DNA of 64,000 nt from Trebonia sp963822615 (lineage in GTDB: Bacteria; Actinomycetota; Actinomycetes; Streptosporangiales; Streptosporangiaceae), in NCBI GenBank assembly GCA_963822615.1, contig CAWGIM010000021.1:1054001-1118000 (forward strand), written 5' to 3'. The stretch's first letter is position 1. Every line of letters begins with the position of its first letter. Under the pieces are notes generated by a model. It was not told the DNA's origin. It worked only from the letters and a program-made list of their open reading frames with translations, and searched no databases. Positions 53,355 to 62,441 of this stretch are shown in pieces. The position numbers and the translations under genes were made by a program.

Positions 53355-54757
53355 CCACGCCCCCGGCCATCAGCGCGATCGAGCACGTGGTGGTGCTCAT
53401 GCTGGAGAACCGCTCGTTCGACCACATGCTCGGGTACCTCTACGCCGACAGCGGCAACGTGTCGCCGTCCGGCCAGCCGTTCGAGGGGCTGGCCGGCACC
53501 GAGTCCAACCCCGGCGCCGACGGCAAGCCGGTCAGCGTCTACCCGATCACCCCGGCCACCCCCAGCGCCTACTTCATGCCCGGGGCCGACCCCGGGGAAG
53601 GCTACCAGGCCACCAATGACCAGCTCTGGGGTTCCGACACCGCCCCGGCGGCGGGCACCGCGGCGACCATGCAGGGCTTCATCAAGGACTTCAGCTACAC
53701 GATCGGCTGGGAAACCAGCGAGAAGTGGAGCATCGTCGCCGGCACCACCCCCGACTGGATCATGGGCTGCTTCAGCCCGGAGGCGCTGCCGGTGCTGTCC
53801 GCCCTCGCCCGCGGCTACGCGGTGTGCGATCACTGGTTCGCCTCGGCGCCGACCGAGACGCTGCCCAACCGCGCGTTCGCCCTGGCGGGCACCAGCCAGG
53901 GGCACCTGGACGACCACACCAAGACGTACACCTGCCCGTCCATCTTCGGCGCGCTGACCAAGGCCGGGGTCGGCTGGCGGGTCTTCGGCTACGACGCCCA
54001 GCCGCTGACCAAGGCCGACTTCCCCGATATCAGCCAGGCCGACGCGTCGCACTTCGGCCTGTTCACTGACTTCAAGGCGGCCGCCGCGGCGGGCACCCTG
54101 CCCGCGTTCAGCTTCCTCGAGCCGAGCTGGTCCTCCACCGGCAACAGCCAGCACCCGAACTACGACGTGGCCCTGGGCGAGCAGCTCATCCACGACACCT
54201 ACCAGGCGCTGCGGTCCGGCCCGGGCTGGCCGCAGACGCTGTTCGTGCTCACCTACGACGAGCACGGCGGCTGCTACGACCACGTGCCCCCGCCGTGGGG
54301 CGCGACCCCGCCCGACGCCACGGCGGGGGAGTTCGGCTTCGGCTTCGACCGGTTCGGCGTGCGGGTGCCGACGCTGCTGATCTCCCCGCTGATCGCCCCC
54401 GGCACCGTCTACCGGGTGCCGGACGGCACCACCCCGCTCGACCACACGTCCATACTCAAGACCGTCGAGCAGCGCTGGAACCTGCCCGCGCTGACCTTCC
54501 GTGACGCCGCCGCCCCCGGCTTCGGCGATGTCCTCACGCTCGCCGCCCCGCGCACCGACGACGTGCTGGCGGGCGTCACCGTGCCGGTCTCCGGCAGCGC
54601 GGGCCCGTCGGCTGGCCAGCTCTCCCACCTGGAGGCGGTCCGCGACGAGCTGTACGCCCGCTACGCCATCGGCGGGCGTCAGGCCGGGCCGGCTCCGGCC
54701 GGCCTCGTCGTGCAGGACCCGGACCAGCGGCCAGGCACGTTACATCTTTGTTACTGA
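53351..54757 (+). CDS. phospholipase-C/acid-phosphatase-type phosphoesterase
   Basis: A 468-residue member of the phosphoesterase family that includes phospholipase C and AcpA. The N-terminal IEHVVVLMLENRSFDHMLGYL is diagnostic (metal-binding ENRSFDH); other marks are HWFASAPTETLPNRAFALAGTSQGH (TxPNR block), LTYDEHGGCYDHVPPP (metal-binding D-E-H) and LIAPGTVYRVPDGTTPLDHTSILKTVEQRW. It hydrolyses phosphate mono- or diesters. Unlike most relatives it has no signal peptide or Tat motif at the N-terminus: the domain begins within ten residues of the GTG. Start fixed by the GTGA overlap with the acidic gene. Confidence 0.9.
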   Translation: MTTPPAISAIEHVVVLMLENRSFDHMLGYLYADSGNVSPSGQPFEGLAGTESNPGADGKPVSVYPITPATPSAYFMPGADPGEGYQATNDQLWGSDTAPAAGTAATMQGFIKDFSYTIGWETSEKWSIVAGTTPDWIMGCFSPEALPVLSALARGYAVCDHWFASAPTETLPNRAFALAGTSQGHLDDHTKTYTCPSIFGALTKAGVGWRVFGYDAQPLTKADFPDISQADASHFGLFTDFKAAAAAGTLPAFSFLEPSWSSTGNSQHPNYDVALGEQLIHDTYQALRSGPGWPQTLFVLTYDEHGGCYDHVPPPWGATPPDATAGEFGFGFDRFGVRVPTLLISPLIAPGTVYRVPDGTTPLDHTSILKTVEQRWNLPALTFRDAAAPGFGDVLTLAAPRTDDVLAGVTVPVSGSAGPSAGQLSHLEAVRDELYARYAIGGRQAGPAPAGLVVQDPDQRPGTLHLCY

Positions 54758-54904
54758 TTTGTGTAGCTGTGAATAATTAAGTTTGTTTGCAGACCGCGAT
54801 AAATCAGCTTTTACTCCGCGCGGCCCGCATAAGCTCCGTCTGCGCGCCCGGCCAGCGGAGAGGCGCAGAATTCGATCCGGCGACGACCGAGACGGGCCGC
54901 ACAC
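54758..54904. other. AT-rich intergenic promoter region
   Basis: A 147-base stretch; from 54740 to 54815 it is the most AT-rich run seen in the window (for example GTGAATAATTAAGTTTGTTTG). No clear terminator. It probably carries the promoter of the esterase gene. Confidence 0.5.
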
Positions 54905-56095
54905 ATGCTAGGACCTGATTCGCGGCTGCTGACCGCAGCGCTCATCCTGGTGAGCGCTGCCCTCGTGGTGGGCGCGATCCGGCTGCGGCTGCTGCCGGTG
55001 AAGATCCTCTGCGGCGCGCTGTCGATCGCGGTCGCGATGACCGGCGGGGTGGCGGCGGTCAACTTCTACTACGGCTACTACACCAGCTGGGGACAGCTGT
55101 GGGCCGACTTCAACGGCGGTACCGGCGACCTCGGCGTCATCTCGGCCACCAAGCCGTCGCCGCTGTCGCCCGGCCGCCTGGGCTGGACTACCCTGCCCGG
55201 GAAGCTAAGCGGCTACAGCCGGCGCGGGCTGGTGTACCTGCCGCCGCAGTACAGCCAGCCGCAGTACGCGCAGGTACGGTTCCCGGTGGTCGAGCTGTTC
55301 CACGGCAGCCCCGGCACGCCGCTCTCCTGGAACACCACGCTGCAGGTCAGCCGGGTCGCTGACGCCTTGCTGGCCAAGCACCTGATCGGGCCGATGGTGC
55401 TGGTGATGCCGGGCATCAACGGCCCCGGCACGGACTACCAGGACTGCGTGAACGGCCCCGGCCTGAACGACGAGACCTACCTGCTGCAGGATGTCCGCGC
55501 GGACGTGCTCGCCCGCTACCGGGTGAGCGGGGACCCCTACCAGTGGGGGGCGGCGGGCTACTCGTCCGGCGGCTACTGCGCGGCCAACATCGCCCTGCGC
55601 CACCGCACGTCGTTCGGCGCGGCCGCGGTCATCGAGGGCTACTTCCGGGCCGCCGACGGGCCGGCCGGCACCGCGCTGAACGGCAACCTGCCGCTGGAAA
55701 ACGCCAACAGCCCGCTCTACACGGCCGAGCGGCTCACCGCCGGCAGCGGCCCGGTCCCCGCCTTCTGGGTGGCGGCCGGCACCCACGACAAGTCCGACTA
55801 CCGGCCCGCCACCGTGTTCGCGGCCGCGCTCGACCGGCTACAGCAGGTTCCGTTCATCAAGCTCAACGCGGGCGACACCGCCAACGCCTGGGACGCGGCC
55901 CTGCCCGCCGCGCTGACCTGGCTGTGGCAGCAGCTCGAGCCCCCGGACCTGCGGGTGCTGTTCCCGGTGCGGCTGTACAGCCAGCCCCTGCTGTCCACGC
56001 TGCCGGTCCGCCCGGTGAAGGGACGTCACCGGCTGCCGGCCAAGCCGCACAGCCGCCCGGCGGTTCCCCCCGCGGACAAGCAGCGGACCACGTAG
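54905..56095 (+). CDS. membrane-anchored esterase (esterase D / mycolyltransferase-like fold)
   Basis: A 396-residue protein. Two N-terminal hydrophobic helices (LLTAALILVSAALVVGAI and ILCGALSIAVAMTGGVAAVNFYYGYY) anchor it; the remainder is an alpha/beta hydrolase of the putative-esterase family: VYLPPQYSQPQYAQVRFPVVELFHGSPGTPLSW, VMPGINGPGTDYQDC, nucleophile elbow GAAGYSSGGYCAANIALRH, acid in VAAGTHDKSDY. The last residues are basic. The family includes antigen-85-like acyltransferases and S-formylglutathione hydrolase; with membrane anchoring, an envelope lipid or polymer is the likely substrate. ATG at 54905. Confidence 0.85.
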   Translation: MLGPDSRLLTAALILVSAALVVGAIRLRLLPVKILCGALSIAVAMTGGVAAVNFYYGYYTSWGQLWADFNGGTGDLGVISATKPSPLSPGRLGWTTLPGKLSGYSRRGLVYLPPQYSQPQYAQVRFPVVELFHGSPGTPLSWNTTLQVSRVADALLAKHLIGPMVLVMPGINGPGTDYQDCVNGPGLNDETYLLQDVRADVLARYRVSGDPYQWGAAGYSSGGYCAANIALRHRTSFGAAAVIEGYFRAADGPAGTALNGNLPLENANSPLYTAERLTAGSGPVPAFWVAAGTHDKSDYRPATVFAAALDRLQQVPFIKLNAGDTANAWDAALPAALTWLWQQLEPPDLRVLFPVRLYSQPLLSTLPVRPVKGRHRLPAKPHSRPAVPPADKQRTT

Positions 56096-56101
56096 CCGCC
56101 G

Positions 56102-56132
56102 GTCGAGTTAGCCGCCAGTCGAGTTAGCCGCC
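56102..56132. repeat. 16-bp tandem duplication
   Basis: GTCGAGTTAGCCGCC occurs twice 16 bases apart, between the esterase stop and the protease stop; the second copy contains the protease TAA. Confidence 0.85.
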
Positions 56133-57038
56133 GGTCCCGCTGCCGAGCGCGGCCGCCTGCTGGTAGAGCTGCTGAACCGCGCGGCCGAAGTAGGAGCTGT
56201 AGGAGACGGACGCGGTGTCACCGCCGTCCTGGTAGCCGCCGATCACCCCCACGATCGTGCCGGTGCGCGAGGCGGGGTCGAACCCGGTTACCCACGGGCT
56301 GCCGCTGGTGCCGTCGGTGTAGCCGTCGCAGTCGAACTCGAGCTGGGTGGCGCTGTGCCGTGTCGTCCAGTTGCGGCAGGTGATAGGGGAACCGGAGCTG
56401 CTCGGGTACCCGGTCACCCGGACCAGGTAGCTGGACGCGGTGTCGTAGCCGAGCCGGTTGGCCCCCAGTACCTGCTCGATGTTCAGCCCGTCATGCGGCT
56501 GGAGGACGACGAAGCCGACGTCGTAGTCCGGGTCGGCCGAAGCGGCCCACTGCGGCGCGACCAGCATCCGCTGCACGGCCCAGATGCCGTACGGCGCCGC
56601 CCCGTCCCGGTAGTCGGGGATGAACACGATGTCGGACTTGTACCCGGCCCCGTTGCCGTCGTTGAGGCAGTGCGCCGCGGTGACCAGCAGGTCCTGACCG
56701 GGGCTGTCGACCACGCTGGCGGTGCAGAAGTGCGCGCCGCTGGCGTCCCGCTCGAACAGCGCCCCGACCCGGAGCGCGGTCACCGCGCTCCGCGTGGCCG
56801 GGGTCTGCGCTCGGGACGGCACCACCCGGCTTTCCCCGAGCGGCAGGGCCTGGCCGCCCAGCGGTGCCGCCCCGAGCAGCGGGGCCGCGCCAAGGAGCTG
56901 GGAACGGTTCCAGAAGCCGCCCGGCGGTCCCGCGCGGCCGTCGCCGGCCGGCGGTGCGACGGCAAGGCCGCACGCCACCAGCGCCGCCACCGCGGTAACC
57001 AGCGCGCCGGTTCGCATCCGGCCAGGATTCAGCCTCAT
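56124..57038 (-). CDS. secreted trypsin-like serine protease
   Basis: A 304-residue exported S1-type protease. Signal peptide: RMRTGALVTAVAALVACGLAVAPPAG; then a propeptide-like linker. Catalytic triad: His in LLVTAAHCLND, Asp in DPDYDVGFVVL and Ser in DGTSGSPWVTG. Cysteines in FCTASVV/AHC and ITCRNW/FDCDG could form the two usual disulfides. The active-site pattern resembles actinobacterial V8/trypsin-like extracellular proteases of unknown specificity. ATG at 57038 (MRLNPGRMR). It converges on the esterase. Confidence 0.9.
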   Translation of the reverse strand: MRLNPGRMRTGALVTAVAALVACGLAVAPPAGDGRAGPPGGFWNRSQLLGAAPLLGAAPLGGQALPLGESRVVPSRAQTPATRSAVTALRVGALFERDASGAHFCTASVVDSPGQDLLVTAAHCLNDGNGAGYKSDIVFIPDYRDGAAPYGIWAVQRMLVAPQWAASADPDYDVGFVVLQPHDGLNIEQVLGANRLGYDTASSYLVRVTGYPSSSGSPITCRNWTTRHSATQLEFDCDGYTDGTSGSPWVTGFDPASRTGTIVGVIGGYQDGGDTASVSYSSYFGRAVQQLYQQAAALGSGTGG

Positions 57039-57150
57039 CAGAGCAGGATTCTAATCGCGACCGGGCCACCGCGTTAGCGGCTCGCCCGCGGTCGCCCCGC
57101 TCACCCGCCACCGGGGCGGGACGAGCACGGCCGCTACGGCGCCGCCCGGG

Positions 57151-57471
57151 TCAGCTCCCCAGGTTGCCGTCCAGGTACTCGCGCAGCGACGCGGGGATGC
57201 CGAGCACGAACGCGTGGCTGTCGTGCGTCAGCCGCAGGCCGCGGAGATCCCAGCTGAATGCCCAGCCGTGCGTGTCGATCAGGTGGGTGATCGTCCTGAT
57301 CAGCGCCTCCTCCCGCATCGGGCGGGTGATGTCGGGGACGTCGCTGTCCAGCGCGACCTCGTAGACGAGGGCCTTCTTGCCCAGCAGGCCCAGTTCCTCG
57401 ATCCGGGCGTCGATCGCCAGCAGTACCGGGGCCAGGTAGAGGTCGGTGAGGTCATGCGGCCGCTTGCTCAT
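57151..57471 (-). CDS. hypothetical protein, 106 residues
   Basis: I do not recognise a named family. It begins MSKRPHDLTDLYLAPVLLAIDARIEELGLLGKKALVYEVALDSDVPDITRPMREEALIRTI and ends LTHDSHAFVLGIPASLREYL. Helical N-terminal half, beta-rich C-terminal half (WAFSWDLRGLRLTHD). Actinobacterial proteins of this length with the same ending are common and unassigned. ATG at 57471 was chosen because GGAGGTG lies seven bases upstream on the minus strand; the longer form has none. Divergent from the FUSC gene. Confidence 0.75.
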   Translation of the reverse strand: MSKRPHDLTDLYLAPVLLAIDARIEELGLLGKKALVYEVALDSDVPDITRPMREEALIRTITHLIDTHGWAFSWDLRGLRLTHDSHAFVLGIPASLREYLDGNLGS

Positions 57472-57600
57472 GGGAGCACCTCCGTGCGTAAGGGATTCGC
57501 CACCGTCATGCTGCCTCCGCCGCGGCCGGGCCGGCAGAGCCGAAAGTCCCCCGGCCGCGGGCACGTTGGCCCCGCCGCCCCGGCGGGCACATACGGTGCC

Positions 57601-58170
57601 ATGGAGCGCCTAGCAGGGGCACCGGCCCGCACGGCGGTGGCCGACAGCGCCATGCTGGCGGTCGGCTGCCTGGCCGCCTACCTGATCGCCACCCAGCTAC
57701 TGAGCCGGGTGCACTCCGTCTCGGCCGACGACGACCTGCTGGGCGGCATGTGGGCGATGATCGCGACCATCTTCGTGAACCGCGGCAGCTACCAGCAGTC
57801 GGTCGCGGCGGCGGTCTCCCGCACCGCGGGCACCCTCATCAGCTTCGCTTACTGCCTGGTCTACCTGGCGTTGGCGCCGTTCCACCCGTGGGCGCTGCCG
57901 GTCCTGATCGGGCTCAGCGCGCTGACCGCTACCCTCGTCGGCCGCCCGGGCGACGCCAGCACCGCCGCCATCACCACCGCGGTGCTCCTGGTGGTCGCCG
58001 CCGTCAGCCCGCACGACGCCTGGCAGCAGCCCATCCTCCGGTTCGCCGACACCGTGGTCGGCGCCGCGGTCGGGGTCGCCTCGGCCTGGCTCGACCTGAC
58101 CGTGGTCCGCCCGCGGATCGCGCGACCGCGAAGCCCGGCCGAGTCCGGGCAAGACGCGGCGTCCGGGTGA
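57601..58170 (+). CDS. FUSC-family membrane protein
   Basis: A 189-residue protein with about five membrane helices, of the FUSC/aromatic-acid-exporter type: DSAMLAVGCLAAYLIATQLL, GGMWAMIATIFVNRGSYQQSVAAAVSRTAGTLISF (the family core, R...G..G), ALPVLIGLSALTATLVG, ITTAVLLVVAAVS and RFADTVVGAAVGVASAWLDLTVVRPR. It lacks the long cytoplasmic domain of AaeB, so it is a single-unit form. Substrate unknown. ATG with TACGGT only three bases before it. Its stop is 11 bases from the convergent diiron protein. Confidence 0.82.
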   Translation: MERLAGAPARTAVADSAMLAVGCLAAYLIATQLLSRVHSVSADDDLLGGMWAMIATIFVNRGSYQQSVAAAVSRTAGTLISFAYCLVYLALAPFHPWALPVLIGLSALTATLVGRPGDASTAAITTAVLLVVAAVSPHDAWQQPILRFADTVVGAAVGVASAWLDLTVVRPRIARPRSPAESGQDAASG

Positions 58171-58181
58171 GCGACTTGCGG

Positions 58182-59213
58182 TTACGCGGCCGCCTGACCG
58201 GACGCGGGCCGCAGCGAAGACCGGCCCGCTTCCCAGCCGCCAAGCAGGTGACCGGCCAGCGCGTTGTCGACCTGCAGGCAGCAGGCGGCGCCGAACAGGA
58301 TGTCGCCGGCCGCACCGGGACGGGCGGCCGCGTAGCGGCCGCACAGGTCGTGCGCGGCGACCTGCTCGTGCACGGCGTCCGCGGCCACGTGCTCGTCGAA
58401 GTAGCCGCGCTCCCGCCGGTCGGCCCCGAGCCGCCGCGCGCCCGCCGCGTAGAGCCGGTTCGGGCCGGTCGAGGTCATCTCCAGGGCGGCCAGGTGCCCG
58501 AGCAAGGCCCCGGTCCACCGGCGGTGCAGCGCGAACAGCGACATCAGGTTGCTGACGGCCAGCGTTACCGCGGGCACCGCGGGGACATAGTGCCCGTAGC
58601 GGTCGTCGAGGCCGAGCCACCGCATCGTCACCCGGAACAGCTCGGAGTGCATCCGCTGTGCCCGGCCGCCGCCGTACTCATCGGCCTGGATCTCCACCAG
58701 GGCGGCCTTCACCGCCCCGTCCAGCCGCGGGATGCCGAAACTGTGCGGATCGGCCTCCTTGAGCTGGTAAACCGAACGGTGGGCGGCGAACTCGGCGAAC
58801 TGCGCCCGGCTGGCCGTGCGGGCCAGGTACCCGGCGAGGTCGGGGCCGCCTGCGCGCGTGGTCAGCTCCCGCAGCGCGGCCGGCAGCCGGCCCGCCGGGG
58901 CCGGGGGGATCTCGCCGGCCAGGCCGCGCAGGGCCGCGATCCACCGCCGCTCGAGCCCGCCGCGGAAGGCGAGCACGGCCGGATGCCACTCCCACTCGTC
59001 GTCCACGTCGTCGAACCCGCGGTAGTGCAGCTCGTAGCAGCACCACAGGGCGAGCTGGAAGTCGTCGTCGGCCCAGGCCGCGCCCGCGTGGCCGGCCACG
59101 GGCGGCGCGGGAACGGCGAGCAGTTCGGGTACGGCGTCGTTCGCATCCGGGTCCCGGCTCAGCGCCGCCGCCAGGCGCGCGCTCAACGGTCCCCTTGCCG
59201 GTGGCATCATCAC
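58182..59213 (-). CDS. haem-oxygenase-like diiron protein (iron-containing redox enzyme family)
   Basis: A 343-residue all-helical protein of the haem-oxygenase-like diiron oxidase family. The first third (DDDFQLALWCCYELHYRGFDDVDDEWEWHP) is typical; metal ligands can be read from helix pairs: EIQADEYGGGRAQRMHSELF (Glu, Glu, His) and YFDEHVAADAVHEQVAAHDL (Glu/His, Asp, His). Relatives bind two irons and oxidise amino-acid or fatty-acid substrates, or act as oxygenases in natural-product pathways. No biosynthetic partner lies adjacent, so the substrate is unknown. ATG at 59213; ATG codons at 59210 and 59207 are alternatives. Confidence 0.82.
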   Translation of the reverse strand: MMMPPARGPLSARLAAALSRDPDANDAVPELLAVPAPPVAGHAGAAWADDDFQLALWCCYELHYRGFDDVDDEWEWHPAVLAFRGGLERRWIAALRGLAGEIPPAPAGRLPAALRELTTRAGGPDLAGYLARTASRAQFAEFAAHRSVYQLKEADPHSFGIPRLDGAVKAALVEIQADEYGGGRAQRMHSELFRVTMRWLGLDDRYGHYVPAVPAVTLAVSNLMSLFALHRRWTGALLGHLAALEMTSTGPNRLYAAGARRLGADRRERGYFDEHVAADAVHEQVAAHDLCGRYAAARPGAAGDILFGAACCLQVDNALAGHLLGGWEAGRSSLRPASGQAAA

Positions 59214-59351
59214 CCGTCCCAGCTGCCCGCTAAGCAGCGAGTTAACCAGTCTGTAACCGTATTCCCGGTGTCGTCATCACCACACCCCGAGCCCGGGCCG
59301 GCCGCGCTCGTGATAGGTAGTTCTTAACGGCAGCCGGAAGGACGTGGTGTG

Positions 59352-60314
59352 ATGCGGGCGATCGTGGTGACCGAGCAGGGCGGCCCGGAGGTGCTGGCGC
59401 TGGCGGAGCACCCCGACCCGGTCCCCGGCCCCGGTGAGGTCGTGGTCGAGGTCGCCGCGGCCGGCGTCAACTTCATCGACATCTACCGCCGCTCCGGCGT
59501 GTACAAGCAGCCGGTGCCGTACATCCCCGGGCACGAGGGCGCGGGCACCGTCACCGCGGTCGGCGACGGGGTCACCGCGTTCTCGGCCGGCGACCACGTC
59601 GCCTGGAACGACTGCCCCGGCAGCTACGCCGGGCTGATCGCGGCCCGGGCGGACAAGCTGGTCCCGGTGCCGCCGGGGATCGACCTGAAGGCGGCCGGCG
59701 CCGTCATGCTGCAGGGCCTCACCGCTCACTACCTGTGCCGCAGCACCTTCCCGGTCACCGAGGGCACGGTGACGGTGGTGCACGCGGCGGCCGGCGGGGT
59801 CGGGCTGCTGCTTACCCAGATGATCAAGGACCTGGGCGGCACCGTCATCGCCACCACGTCGTCCGCCGCCAAGGCGGCGCTCGCCCAGCACGCGGGCGCC
59901 GACCAGGTAACCAGCTACGACGAGTTCCCGCAGGTCGTCCGGCAGGTCACCGGAGGCCGGGGGGCGGACGTGGTCTACGACGGGGTAGGCAAGGACACCT
60001 TCGACGCCGGCCTGGCGGCGCTCCGCCCGCGCGGCATGATGGTGCTGTTCGGCGGGTCAAGCGGCCAGGTGCCGCCGGTCGACCCGCAGCGGCTGAACAG
60101 CGGCGGCTCGCTCTTCCTGACCAGGCCCACCCTGGCCGACCACATCGCCGACCGCGGCGAGCTGCTGTGGCGGGCCAGCGATGTCTTCGGCTGGCTGGGC
60201 AAGGGCCAGCTCAGCGTCCGCGTCGGGGCCGAGTACCCGCTCGCCGAGGCGGCCCGGGCCCAGGAAGACCTGGCCGCCCGCCGCACCACCGGCAAGCTCA
60301 TCCTCATCCCCTAG
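59352..60314 (+). CDS. NADPH:quinone oxidoreductase (zinc-free MDR family)
   Basis: A 320-residue medium-chain dehydrogenase/reductase. MRAIVVTEQGGPEVLAL, VEVAAAGVNFIDIYRRSGVYKQPVPYIPGHEGAGTVTAVG (QOR signature), nucleotide motif HAAAGGVGLLLTQMIKDLGG and ending AHEDLAARRTTGKLILIP-like. No zinc-binding cysteines, so it should be the quinone oxidoreductase type that reduces quinones or alkenals with NADPH. ATG at 59352 with GGAAGGA upstream. Convergent with LysR, 13 bases apart. Confidence 0.92.
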   Translation: MRAIVVTEQGGPEVLALAEHPDPVPGPGEVVVEVAAAGVNFIDIYRRSGVYKQPVPYIPGHEGAGTVTAVGDGVTAFSAGDHVAWNDCPGSYAGLIAARADKLVPVPPGIDLKAAGAVMLQGLTAHYLCRSTFPVTEGTVTVVHAAAGGVGLLLTQMIKDLGGTVIATTSSAAKAALAQHAGADQVTSYDEFPQVVRQVTGGRGADVVYDGVGKDTFDAGLAALRPRGMMVLFGGSSGQVPPVDPQRLNSGGSLFLTRPTLADHIADRGELLWRASDVFGWLGKGQLSVRVGAEYPLAEAARAQEDLAARRTTGKLILIP

Positions 60315-60327
60315 CACGGGCCGGCCG

Positions 60328-61215
60328 TCACCAGGCCGCCGCCTGCATTGACGGCTCGCTGACGTAGGGGGAGCGGAGCAGACCGGCGGCGATCGTCGCC
60401 CGCAGTCCGCGCGGCGCGCACCGCCGGGTGCGCACGTGGATCGGCTGGTCAGCCACCGCCGGCAGGTCGGGCTGCGGCTCCAGGTCCTCGGGCGGCCCGC
60501 CGAGCTGCGCCAGCAGCGCGACCCCGAGCCCGGCCCGGGCGGCGTTGACTACCCCCGCCAGGTGCCCGGCCTCGCAGACCACGGTCGACGAGATCTGGTT
60601 CTCGGCCAGCGCCCGGAGCGCGTGCTCCCGGATCGTGCAGGGCCCCTCGATCGCGACGATCGGCAGCGGCTGGCCCGGATCGGGCGAGCGCTGCCAGCCC
60701 CGGGCGGCGAACCAGGTCAGCGGCATCGCGCCGGCCGCCTCCTGGTCGGGGCCTGCCGCCGGGCCGAGTAGCAGTACCGCGTCGATGTCGCCGGCCTCCA
60801 GCCGGGCCACCAGCCGCTGCCCCCGGTCGATCCGGAACCGGATCGCGCAGTCAGCGAACGTCGCGCCCAGGGCCGCGGTGATCACCGGCAGCAGGCGCTC
60901 GGCTCCGTGCTCGGTCGCCCCGACGGTGAGGACGTGGCCGTGGTCGACCGAGCCCCGGGCCCGGACCAGGGCGTCGTCGTGGGCCGCCAGGATCGCCCGG
61001 GCGTCCGCCACCAGTAGCTGGCCGGCCGCGGTGAAGCGCAGTCCCGGCGCGGAGCGGTCGATGAGCGACTGCTTGCAGGCGAGCTCGAGCCGCCGGACGT
61101 GGGCGCTGATCGCCGACTGCGACAGGTGCAGGCTCTCGGCCGCGCGGCGAAAGCCGCCGGCGTCGGCGATGCCGGTCAGGCTACGCAACGCGACGATGTC
61201 GAGGACGTCACTCAT
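60328..61215 (-). CDS. LysR-family transcription regulator
   Basis: A 295-residue LysR regulator. Helix-turn-helix at about 5-60: LDIVALRSLTGIADAGGFRRAAESLHLSQSAISAHVRRLELACKQSLIDRS. The effector domain begins GHVLTVGATEHGAERLLPVITAAL and contains AVLLLGPAAG and TVVCEAGHLAGVVNAARAGLGVALLAQL. It is divergent from the PanE-like / rhodanese / monooxygenase genes across 227 bases, the standard layout for a LysR protein controlling the neighbouring operon. ATG at 61215. Confidence 0.92.
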   Translation of the reverse strand: MSDVLDIVALRSLTGIADAGGFRRAAESLHLSQSAISAHVRRLELACKQSLIDRSAPGLRFTAAGQLLVADARAILAAHDDALVRARGSVDHGHVLTVGATEHGAERLLPVITAALGATFADCAIRFRIDRGQRLVARLEAGDIDAVLLLGPAAGPDQEAAGAMPLTWFAARGWQRSPDPGQPLPIVAIEGPCTIREHALRALAENQISSTVVCEAGHLAGVVNAARAGLGVALLAQLGGPPEDLEPQPDLPAVADQPIHVRTRRCAPRGLRATIAAGLLRSPYVSEPSMQAAAW

Positions 61216-61442
61216 CCGGGCGCTCCAGTCCGCCGCTCACGCTGGCCCTGCAGCGCGTCGACCATAGTCATAGACAGTACGTCGTCGTGATGTTGTCGTC
61301 CAGACTGCTAGGAAATAGGGCCGCCGCCTGATCGCGTAGCGCGATCAGCGTGATCCGGAATCAGCGTTGGACGTGTCTGTCAATTTCCTACTATTTTGAT
61401 AGACATGATCAGAATAACGGACGGGCCCAACGCGGAGCCGGC
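61216..61442. promoter_or_regulatory. divergent control region with LysR-type site
   Basis: GTCTGTCAA (61375-61383) and TTGATAGAC (61396-61404) form an inverted repeat with one mismatch and 12 bases between, fitting a LysR operator. A second palindrome, TGATCGCG-TAG-CGCGATCA, lies at 61329-61347, and another half-site, ATAGACA, near 61270. The region is AT-rich compared with its flanks. Confidence 0.65.
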
Positions 61443-62441
61443 ATGACGCGCTACGTGATCATCGGGGCCGGCGCGGTCGGCATCACCCTCGCGGCCGAAC
61501 TGCAGGCGGCCGGGCGGGACGTGCTGGTGGTCGGCCGGGGACGACAGCTCGAGCTGCTGCGGGCCGGAGCGGTGCGTTACCTCACCCCGGACGGGACGCG
61601 CTCGTTGTCGGTCGCCGCCGCCAGCGGCCCGGACGAGGTCCGGCTGGAACCGCACGACGTCCTGGTGCTCGCGACCAAGACGCAGGACGCGCACGCGGTG
61701 CTGGCGCAGTGGGCCCGCCAGCCAGTCGGCGCCAGCGGCCAGCGGGCCGGCCAGCTCCTGCCGGTCTTCGCGCTGCAGAACGGCCTGGACGCCGAGCGGG
61801 CGGCCCTTCGCCTGTTCGCCACCGTGGTCGGCTCGGTGCTTGGCGTGCCGTCGACCTACGTCGCCGACGGTGAGGTGCTCTCGCCGGGAGCGCCGGCCGT
61901 TGGCGTGTTCTGGCTGGGCTCCTACCCGGACGGGCCGGCCCCCGCCGCCCGCGCCATCGCGGCCGACCTGGCCGCTGCCCGGTTCGAGGTCCAGGTGGTA
62001 ACCGACCTGTCCCGCTGGAAGGCCTACAAGCTGGTCATCAGCTCGACCTTCGTACTCGACGCGCTGTTCGAGCCGGGGGCGCACCGGGACCGGGCCGCCC
62101 GCCTGGTCCGGGCCGAGGCCCGCGCCGTGCTGGAAGCGGCCGGCTGGCCGGTCGCCGACGACGCGGCGGAGAGCACCCTGCGCCGGGACCGGTTCGGCAT
62201 CGCCCCGGTGCCAGGCCACGCGCGCCCGGGCAGCTCCACCTACCAGAGCCTGGTCCGGGGCAAGGAGGTTGAGACCGACTACCTCAACGGCGAGATCGTC
62301 CTGCTCGCCCGCGGGCTCGGTCGCCGGGCCCCGTTGCACGCGGCCCTGCAGGCCCGCGCACAGCAGGTAGTGCGCGACGGGACCCCACCCGGCCGCCTGA
62401 CCGCCGCTGACCTGGCCGAGACGCTGGCTCAGACCGTCATC
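61443..62441 (+). CDS. ketopantoate reductase (PanE/ApbA) family dehydrogenase
   Basis: About 333 residues. N-terminal Rossmann domain RYVIIGAGAVGITLAAELQAAGRDVLVVGRG, then DVLVLATKTQDAHAVLAQWA and FALQNGLDAERAALRLF (the family QNG motif); C-terminal helical domain with KAYKLVISST, SSTYQSLVRGKEVETDYLNGEIVLLARGLGRRAPLHAAL (the conserved SSMxxDxxxGrxTEidyinG equivalent). It reduces a 2-oxo acid with NADPH. Next to a rhodanese and an SsuD-like monooxygenase, and under a LysR gene, a role other than pantothenate synthesis is likely, for example handling a sulfo- or hydroxy-acid. The frame continues into the rhodanese without a stop: either a true fusion or a lost stop. Confidence 0.85.
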
